From the NCBI RefSeq assembly GCF_000499385.1, contig NW_013654634.1, forward strand, positions 1 through 42,500: 42,500 nt of DNA. Reading direction: 5' to 3'. Every line of letters begins with the position of its first letter. Within the stretch, counting starts at the first letter, position 1. This document shows, one piece after another, positions 33,302-41,193 of this stretch. Both the position numbers and the translations under genes were made by a program. The notes under the pieces were generated by a model. That model saw only the letters and a program-made list of their open reading frames with translations. It was not told where the DNA came from and did no database searches. This DNA comes from Eimeria necatrix (Eukaryota; Apicomplexa; Conoidasida; Eucoccidiorida; Eimeriidae).

Positions 33302-33719
33302 GAACTGATTGGAGAAGCAAATGCCGCGGAAAAGCTCCATTTTGTGGTGCTTCCCGAACCTGTGCGCGCTGAGGTCACTGCGGGACTGCTGCCGCCCGGC
33401 CTTTTGGTTGCTTTACACTGCATTTTGCTGCCTTTTAAATTTATTTCCTTATTTTCGAATCTTTTGTTTATTATTCATCCTTTGTTTTACTTCTTTCGAA
33501 GGTTTTGGGGCTCAAGACTGCGGGTTTGTGCTGCTGGCTCGTGCTCTTTGCTGCAACCCCGCTGTGCAGTGGCTCCGTATATCTCTACGCGTTTAGGGCC
33601 CAGGGTTTTCTTCAAGGGTTTAGGGTTTAGGGTTTAGGGTTTAGGTCTTGGCATTTCGCCGCAGACACTGACCGATGGTGCTGCAGCCCGCGCTCCCCAC
33701 GGCGACTCACACACCTAGC
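33302..33719 (+). other. Possible exons of an LRR-like gene (weak)
   Basis: Three short stretches read like protein. 33302-33409 reads NAAEKLHFVVLPEPVRAEV after CTAAG. About 33503-33591 reads LLARALCCNPAVQWLRISLR. About 33665-33718 reads TLTDGAAARAP after CCGCAG. The pattern Leu-Ala-Arg-Ala-Leu...Asn-Pro-Ala-Val...Leu followed by Leu-Thr-Asp-Gly-Ala-Ala is that of ribonuclease-inhibitor-type leucine-rich repeats. Splice phases between the first two do not join cleanly, so no model is given. Telomere-like units lie between them (33615-33645). Confidence 0.3.
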
Positions 33720-33741
33720 GCTAACACATAAATGAATGCCG

Positions 33742-33771
33742 CAAACCCTAACCCCTAAACCCTAAACCCTA
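33742..33771 (-). repeat. Telomere-like AAACCCT array
   Basis: About four AAACCCT units in the C-rich orientation, just 5' of the CAG-rich open frame. The previous array (33615-33645) is in the G-rich orientation. Confidence 0.8.
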
Positions 33772-33934
33772 GCTTCCAAACCCCAATTTGAGCAGAAGAC
33801 AACGACAGAAGCTGCTGCAGCAGCATCCAGGACTCACCAGCAGCACCTGCTGCTGCTCAAAGCTTACCTCCAGCCATCCCCTTTGCAGCTCCCTCTAGAC
33901 TGCTGCTGCTGCAGCAGCAGCAGCTCCTCAGCCA

Positions 33935-33998
33935 ATGGCTTCTCAAGCAGCGCTCAACTCTGCGTGCACTGGCTGCAGCAACAGTAGCAGCAGCATCG

Positions 33999-34046
<48 letters not shown>

Positions 34047-34159
34047 ACAACGGCAGCAACAGCAGCACGAAGAGGTGTGGGGGCCACTGGCACTTCAGGT
34101 CTGCAATAAGAGGTCTTCGATGGATGTACGACCGGCTGAGCTCTCCCCTGCTGCTGCAG

Positions 34160-34196
<37 letters not shown>

Positions 34197-34614
34197 AGGA
34201 GCAGCAGCTGCGGCTCCTTTACCTCCACGGCAGCAGCGCCATCGACGCCCTCAACTCCTGCGGTGTCCATACACCTCACACTGCGAGTCAGAATCTGTGG
34301 GGTTCCTCTCAGCGCTGCGAAGCAGCTGCTGCAGTTCGGAGCAGCAGACATCCTGCTGCTGCTGCTGCTGCTGCTTCCGGAGCTACAACGAAGAAGAACT
34401 GGTCACAGCTGCTGCTGCTGCTGCTGCCCGATCTGGCTTTGGTGCCTGAAAACCCACTGCACCGGAAGCAGCAGCAGCAGCACGACCAGCAGCAGCCGCA
34501 GCATGATCAGCAGCAGCAGCAGCAGCAACCACAGCGGCATCAGCCCCAAAAACTGCAGCAGCAAGAGCAGCAGCGCCACTCAGCTACGCTTTTGCCATAT
34601 GAGCAGCAGCAACA

Positions 34615-34647
<33 letters not shown>

Positions 34648-34786
34648 AATCGAGGACAGCCCCACCGAGTGCTCCATTTCCGAGGGCAGCATCGCTCTCT
34701 GTTGCTCCCTCGATGGGAAGCAGCAACAGCAGCAGCAGCCGCAGCGGGCTCAGATGAAGCGGCAGCAGCAGCAAGAGTCCAAGCAG

Positions 34787-34818
<32 letters not shown>

Positions 34819-35143
34819 GCAGCAGCAACAGGAGCGCAGGGCTCTCCGTCGTCGGCACTTCCGCCGCGAGCTGCTGCTGCGGTCTTCTCCTATAACTGTG
34901 TCTCCTGTGTCTCCTGAGTGCAGCAGCAGCAGCACTCAAAGTCCCTTTTCGGTGGAGCAGCAGCAGCAGCAGCGACTAGGCAAGCAGCAGCAAACAGAAA
35001 ACCATCTGCAGCACGAACCGCCCCAAGAAAGTCCCCCGCAGCAGCAGCAGCAGCAGCGGCAGCAGCAGCTGCAGCAGGGCTGCAGCGACTGCCAACAAAC
35101 TGGCAGCTGCTGCTGCCCCAAATGCCTCGCCCAAAGGCAGGCA

Positions 35144-35180
<37 letters not shown>

Positions 35181-35372
35181 AGGGGACAGAAGCTGTGATT
35201 GGGAAGCTGATTAAGCGGAAGAGCAGCAGCAACCTGCTGCTGCCAGAGTGCAGCAGCAGCAGCAGCAACTGCAGCAGCAGCAGCTTCCCGAACGGTGGCA
35301 CTGCTGACACCGCAGCGCGCTGCCCGTCTGCCTTCGTCCCTTTTGCTGCAGGGCAGTGCTGCTCTTCTGCTG

Positions 35373-35413
<41 letters not shown>

Positions 35414-36301
35414 CCACCAGCAGCTCCATCCTCAGGGGGCTTCAGAAGAAGGGCCCGTTACTTTTATATTGGAGACTCAAAGGACTCTTCAGACGTCGAA
35501 TGGAGCAGCAGCAGCAGCAGCAGGAACAGCAGCAGCAGCAGCAACCGGCAACGGTACAGCGAGAGCAGCAGCGACAATGACACCAGCAGCAGCAGGAACA
35601 GCAGCAACAGCAGCCGCAGCAGCACCAGCAGCAACGGCAGCAACAGCAGCAACAACAGCCGCAGCATTTCGCGCTGCAGGACTCCACAGGGTGGCAGCCA
35701 GCAGCCTGCAGCAAACCATTCTGCTGGCAGCAGCGCAGCAGCCTCCCAGCAGCAGCAGCAGCAGCAGCAGCGGCAACAGCAGCAGCAGCTGCTGCATCAA
35801 CATGACACGATGGATTTGCTGCAGCGGCAGCTGCAGCAGCAACGGAAACAGCTGCTGCTGCGGCTGCAGAAGCAAGCTCGGAGGCTGGGAGAGCAGCGGC
35901 CCTTTGCGCCGCAGCAGCTGCAGCGAGGGCCGCAGCAGCAACAGCTGCAGCAGCAGCAGCAGAAGCAACAAGAGCAGTGGCAGCAGCAGCAACAGCAGCA
36001 ATTGCTGCTGGAGCAGCAAGAGCAAAAAAAACAGCTAGAGAAGCAGCAGCAGCAGCAGCAGCAGGCAGAGACCGAAGAACAGCAAGCGCTGCAGCAGCAG
36101 CAAGAACAAAAACAACAACAGAAACAGAAGCAGCAGCAGCAGCAGCAGCAGCAGCCGCTGCAGCAGCCGCTGCAGCAGCCGCAGCCGCAGCAGCAAATAG
36201 AGCAGCAAATGTTGCAGGGTGAAGAAGCAGAAAGAAAGCGCGAGACAGAAAGGCTTAAGGCGCTGGTGCTGCAGCACAAAAAGAAGGAGCTCAGCTCCTA
36301 A
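33935..36301 (+). CDS. CAG-rich 788-codon open frame, hypothetical low-complexity protein
   Basis: From ATG at 33935 (MASQAALNSACTGCSNSSSS) to TAA at 36299-36301. Long CAG tracts are read as Gln, and in places as Ser (AGC), Ala (GCA/GCT) or Leu (CTG), as in the homopolymeric repeats of Eimeria proteins. Between tracts the frame stays open through ordinary sequence, for example RRHFRRELLLRSSPITVSPV, and ends in a charged helix-like segment (EEAERKRETERLKALVLQHK). CAG repeats contain no stop in any frame, so length alone is weak evidence. Other frames are also long here. The stop lies in the junction with the following AAACCCT array. No family is recognised; introns may be missed, and the true protein may be smaller. 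Confidence 0.5.
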
Positions 36302-36516
36302 ACCCTAAACCCTAAACCCTAAACCCTAGACCTTTAATTTTTGTTTATTTTTTTGCTGGCAACTCCCCACTGCACGCTTTAGCAGCGTAAACCCCAAACC
36401 CTAGACCCCCAAGCCGACGCAACAGCCTACGCCCCAAACCCTAAACCCTAAACCCTCAAGCCGAAACCCCAAACCCTAAACCCTAAAAACGAAACCCTAA
36501 ACCCTAAATTAGGGAC
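36302..36516. repeat. Telomere-like AAACCCT arrays
   Basis: AAACCCT units directly abut the stop codon of the CAG-rich frame (36300-36330) and recur at about 36430-36510 with variants (AAACCCCAAACCC). No gene. Confidence 0.85.
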
Positions 36517-36589
36517 TGGGCATTGCGAGGCTCGAACTCGCGACCTTGGGATTATGAGACCCACGCGCTACCGACTGCGCCAAACGCCC
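36517..36589 (-). tRNA. tRNA-Met(CAT), elongator, copy 2
   Basis: This is the reverse complement of copy 1 over all 73 positions, so every stem, the CAT anticodon and the discriminator A are kept. On its own strand the DNA that follows is GTCCCTAATTTAGGG, a telomere-like array without a run of four or more T, so the usual RNA polymerase III terminator is not evident next to it. Confidence 0.93.
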
Positions 36590-36834
36590 GACGACATTTT
36601 GCGAAAATTCTAAACCCTAAACCCTAAACCCTAAACCCTAAACTCCAAACCCTAAACCCTAGGCCGTGACTTTTCGCAAATCTAGTTTTTGCATCTGCCC
36701 AGAACCCCCAAGAGGCAGCAGCAGTCTTGCCCTTAACGTGAGCTTGCGGCGCCCACCATTCCGCGCTCAGGGAGGGTTTAGGGTTTAGGGTTTAGGGTTT
36801 AGGGTTTAGGGTTTAGGGTTTAGGGAGCCGCCGC
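36590..36834. repeat. Telomere-like arrays between tRNA copies 2 and 3
   Basis: AAACCCT units at about 36610-36662 and TTTAGGG units at about 36775-36825 face each other around some 110 bp of unique sequence, giving an inverted arrangement. No gene. Confidence 0.8.
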
Positions 36835-36907
36835 GGGCGTTTGGCGCAGTCGGTAGCGCGTGGGTCTCATAATCCCAAGGTCGCGAGTTCGAGCCTCGCA
36901 ATGCCCA
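36835..36907 (+). tRNA. tRNA-Met(CAT), elongator, copy 3
   Basis: Identical to copies 1 and 2 over 73 nt. It is followed by TTTCTTTTTCATTTTTTTG, good T runs for RNA polymerase III termination. It is immediately preceded by a TTTAGGG array and GAGCCGCCGC. Confidence 0.95.
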
Positions 36908-36977
36908 TTTCTTTTTCATTTTTTTGATTTCTTTTTGCCTCACTTTTGCCTTTTGCTGCCTCCCCTGATTGTTCACC

Positions 36978-37197
36978 AGCTAGCTAGCTAGCTAGCTAGC
37001 TAGCTAGCTAGCTAGCTAGCCGGCTGGCTGGCTAGCTAGCTGGTAGCTAGCTAGCCAGCTAGCTACCTAGCTGGCTTCCTGGCTGGCTAGCTAGCTGGCT
37101 GCTAGGTAGCCGGCGAGCCCGGTGCGGGCCAGCAACACAGCTAGTTAGCCTAGCTAGCTAGCTAGCTAGCTAGCTAGCTAGCTAGCTAGCTCGCTAG
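36978..37197. repeat. AGCT tetranucleotide microsatellite
   Basis: Perfect (AGCT)n at 36978-37020 and about 37150-37190, with a degenerate middle rich in GGCT and TAGC. The repeat is self-complementary, so either strand can fold into hairpins. Confidence 0.9.
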
Positions 37198-37296
37198 TGC
37201 CTCCAGGGTCTGTTTTCTTCTCTTTCTTAAAAGATACAATTTGGGTTTTGGCTTTCCTTGTCAGCTGCCACAGCCCTAGCTAAAAGCTTACTATAT

Positions 37297-37461
37297 CTAG
37301 CTGTGGCTAGCTGTGGCTAGCTGTAGCTAGCTGCAGCTAGCTGTAGCTAGCTGTGGCTAGCTGTAGCTAGCTGCAGCTAGTTGTAGCTAGCTGCAGCTAG
37401 CTGGAGCTAACTGCAGCTAGCTGGGGCTAACTGCAGCTAGCTGGAGCTAGCTGCAGCTAGC
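37297..37461 (+). repeat. 10-bp minisatellite CTAGCTGYRG
   Basis: About 16 head-to-tail copies of a 10-mer alternating CTAGCTGTGG, CTAGCTGTAG and CTAGCTGCAG, with a few CTAACTGCAG variants. It probably derives from the adjacent AGCT microsatellite. Confidence 0.85.
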
Positions 37462-37512
37462 CAGATATGGCTATACCCGCGTTGGCAGCAGTCTATGCCA
37501 GCTGCGTCCTAA

Positions 37513-37555
37513 CGAACCCTAAACCCTAAACCCTAAACCCTAAACCCTAGCTCGA
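37513..37555 (-). repeat. Telomere-like AAACCCT array
   Basis: Five AAACCCT units in the C-rich orientation between two AGCT tracts. Confidence 0.85.
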
Positions 37556-37614
37556 AACTGCCGGCCGTGTGTGCCTTTTAGGCTGGGGCCTCTGCAAGTC
37601 ACTGTGTAGCCGTC

Positions 37615-37676
37615 GCTAGCTGGCTAGCTAGCTAGCTAGCTAGCTAGCCAGCTAGCTAGCTAGCTGGCTAGCTAGC
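37615..37676. repeat. Second AGCT tetranucleotide tract
   Basis: Near-perfect (AGCT)n with GGCT interruptions, followed to about 37740 by degenerate CTAGCTGNRG-like units. Confidence 0.85.
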
Positions 37677-37742
37677 CGCGGCACGAGCAGCGGGCTACAG
37701 CTAGCTAAAGCTGGCTACCTGCGGCTAGCCGTGGCTAGCTGC

Positions 37743-38577
37743 AGGGTTTAGGGTTTAGCGTTTGTAAAAGACGAGGGACAAGCGCTGCTGCTGTCTTCGT
37801 TTTCTTTAGGAAGGGGACCTGAAAACTGCGTTTAGGGTTTAGGGTTTAGGGTTTGGGGTTTATGGCGTAGGGTTTTGGGGCGGGTTACTGACGCGCCGAC
37901 AGAAGGGGCGTAGGGTTCAGGGTTTAGGGTTTAGGGTTTAGGGTTTAGGGTTTGTGGGGCACTCAATCATGTCTGGTCATGACGCTGCAGTCGTTGGGCC
38001 TCTGAAAAATTCATTGAAAAACATTTTAAAAAAGATGGTTTAGGGTTTAGGGTTTAGGGTTTAGGGTTTAGACCTTGGGGCTTCCCAACTGATCACCACG
38101 GGGGGCCCCTTGTCGGCAGCCCCTCCCACGGGGTTGGCTGTGAGCGTTTAAGCCTTTAGGGTTTAGGGTTTATGGTTTAGGGTTTATTTTTGAAAGTATG
38201 TGGATTGGTCGCTTTGGATTTAGGGTTTAGGGTTTAGGGTTTAGTGTTTAGGGATTAGGGTTTGTCGTCAGCCAGGGTAGGGCCCCCTCCGGTCTCAACT
38301 GCGCTGATGATTCTTCTCCTGCCTTCTCTTTTTTTTGTACCTAGGGTTTAGGGTTTAGGGTTTAGGGCTTGGGGTTTAGGGTTTAGGGGTCAAAGGGACG
38401 ACTGAGACTCCATGGCCTGCAGCCTGCGATGTTTCTGCCTAGGGTTGAGGGTTTAGGGTTTAGGGTTTAGGGTTTGTCTTTCGTTTATTTCACCTCCAGC
38501 CCTCGGCAAGCAGCGGGCCCTCTGAAGCCCTGAGCTTCAAAACCCTAAACCCTAAACCCTAAACCCTAAACCCTAGA
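37743..38577. repeat. Cluster of short telomere-like arrays upstream of the Vps39-like gene
   Basis: TTTAGGG arrays of three to six units occur at about 37743-37760, 37830-37860, 37915-37955, 38037-38073, 38156-38185, 38218-38265, 38343-38390 and 38445-38477, each separated by 50-100 bp of unrelated sequence. The last array (38540-38575) is in the AAACCCT orientation and ends three bases before the ATG of the next gene. No open frame of note. Confidence 0.8.
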
Positions 38578-39663
38578 ATGGATCCGTTCCGGGCGCTGCC
38601 GCTGCTGCAGCTGCAGCAGCAAGAAGCAATTCAGTGTTTAGCAGCATCTCAGTCGGGGGTTTTCGTGGGATGCGAAAAGGGTTTAGTGCTGCGGGTAGCG
38701 CTTGGGCCCTTGGAGGAGGATGCAGTGGAGGTCAGCCTAGGGTTTAGGGTTTAGGGTTTAGGGTTTGGGGTTAGGGTCTAGGGTTTAGGGTTTAGGGCTG
38801 TTTCGCGCTGCGTCTACGGCTTGTGCCGTTGGCGGCGTTCGCCGTCGGGGCAGGCCGTGGGTGTCAGCCTAGGGTTTAGGGTTTCGGGCTAGGGTTTAGG
38901 GTTTAGGGTTTAGGGTTTAGGGTTTAGGGTTTGGGGCGGGCATTCAGGCCACAGCCACCGTCACCGCCAAGCTGCAGCTTCCCACCAAAAAACCTGTGCA
39001 GTCCCTGGCGCTAATTGAACGCCTTTCCGTTGTAGTGGCTGTCTCAGGTGAGGGTTTAGGGTTTAGGGTTTAGGGTTTAGGGTTTAGGGTCTAGGGTTTG
39101 GGGTTTGGGACTTGGGGACCAGAAGTGTGCGCTTTTCGCTTGAGAAAGAAAACCGCTTCACGCGAAGGGTTTAGGGTTTAGGGTCTGGGGCCTTTGACGA
39201 CGCACTCACGCACCAGGACAGAGGGTTTAGGGTTTAGGGTTTAGGGTTTAGGGTTTAGGGTTTAGGGGTGTTTTGAGCAGACGGCTACGTGTACCTTCTT
39301 CCTTTTTCTTTGGACTCTCCTGGCCATTTGTTAACAAAGGGTGAGGGTTTTTCCATAATTAGAAATTTTAATTATTTTTAATTTTTTAAATTATTTATTT
39401 TTATTTGTTTCAAATTATTTATGTGTTTAAATTTCAAGCACCCAACGAATTAGCTGTTTAGTTTGCTCGCTATTCGCTGCTAGGGTTTGGGCTGCAGGGC
39501 GTAGGGTTTAGGGTTTAGGGTTTAGGGTTTAGGGTTTAGGGTTTAGGGTTTAGGGTTTGCACCAAGCCCAAGCACGCAGCAAGAACCGCGCGCGCGTGGA
39601 AACAAAGCAAACAAAAAAAACCACAAATAAACAAACAAATAAATAAATAAATAACTAAATAAC

Positions 39664-39695
<32 letters not shown>

Positions 39696-40283
39696 AAATA
39701 AATAAATAATAAATAAATAAATAAATAAATAAATAATAAAAGAAATAAAATAAATTGCTTCGAGTGCAGTTGCTGCTGCTGCAGGGGCCTCTTGCGCCGC
39801 CGTTGCTGCAGCAGAAACCCTCGAGGGTTTGGCTGCGGTGTACGTGGGGTTCAAGGGTTTGGTTCGGGTGTACGTACACCGCAGCGTGGACTTCGTTTTG
39901 GCCAAAGAAGTTCCTTTAAATCCAATTAAAGATATTTTCCAAATCTTTTCTTTCCACAACAAACTTCTCCTCGCCACCCACCACGAATACCTCGTCCTCG
40001 ACCCCGAAACCAAGTAAACCCTAAACCCTAAACCCTAAACCCTAAACCCTAAACCCTAAACCCTAAACCCTAAGCCCTGAAGCCTAAAACCTTGGGGGCC
40101 TCTGCGGCTAGCCTGCGGCGGCCTCGCGTGAAGCAGCAGAGCGCAGCAGCCGCGCAAGTAAACCCTAAACCCTAAACCCCAAACCCTAAACCCTAAACCC
40201 TCGACGGGGGCCGTTTCCCCCCGGGCATTCCTGCGGGGGGAATTCCGGGGCCCGCGGGTTTGGCGTCGAATAGAAAAGCCGGA

Positions 40284-40337
<54 letters not shown>

Positions 40338-41146
40338 GGGGGAGTTGCTGGGGTTTTGGTGCATGCAGCGCGGCGCAAGACCTGTTTGGACTGAAAGTGC
40401 CAAACCCTAATTCAGCGAATTGCTGCTGCTTCCTCTTTTGCCCCCTGGGGGTTTCTGAGCTGCTGCTGCGCGGCGACCAGGGCCTTTTGATTTCCATTTG
40501 TCTCCAAACTTTGCTGCCAGCAAACCGCAGCACTTTGCTGCTGCCCAAAGACACTGCTGCTGCAGGTTTGTCTCTTTTTGTCTCTTTTGCTGCTCCTTTT
40601 GCTGCTCCTTTTGCTGCTCTTTTTGTCTCCTTTTGCTGCTCCTTTTGCTGCTCCATTTGCTGCTCCTTTTGCTGCTCTTTTTGTCTCCTTTTGCTGCTCC
40701 TTTTGCTGCTCCTTTTGCTGCTCCTTTTGCTGCTCCTTTTGCTGCTCCTTTTGCTGCTCTTTTTGTCTCCTTTTGCTGCTCCTTTTGCTGCTCCTTTTGC
40801 TGCTCTTTTTGTCTCCTTTTGCTGCTCCTTTTGCTGCTCCTTTTGCTGCTCCTTTTGCTGCTCCTTTTGCTGCTCCTTTTGCTGCTCCATTTGCTGCTCC
40901 ATTTGCTGCTCCATTTGCTGCTCCATTTGCTGCTCCTTTTGCTGCTCCATTTGCTGCCCCAAACCCTAAACCCTAAACCCTAAACCCTAAACCCTAATTT
41001 GGCGTGCAGCGGCCTCGGGCCCCTACGTCGTGGCCCTCGAAAGGGGCGGCCGCGTCTGGGCCAGCAACTGGAGCAGCGCGGGGCTGCTGCTGCTGCAGCA
41101 AGTGTGTCTTGCTGCACCAGTTGTTGCTGCTGTTCCCCTTCTTACC

Positions 41147-41193
<47 letters not shown>

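Noticed and set aside
33857..36279. Many long frames on both strands over the CAG-rich region
   Set aside because: CAG repeats have no stop in any of six frames. Only the longest continuous plus-strand frame, with ordinary sequence between tracts, was kept.
40186..40962. 258-codon minus-strand frame rich in Glu-Gln-Gln
   Set aside because: It is made almost entirely of the 12-bp minisatellite in intron G-H, continued through CAG repeats and an exon on the other strand.
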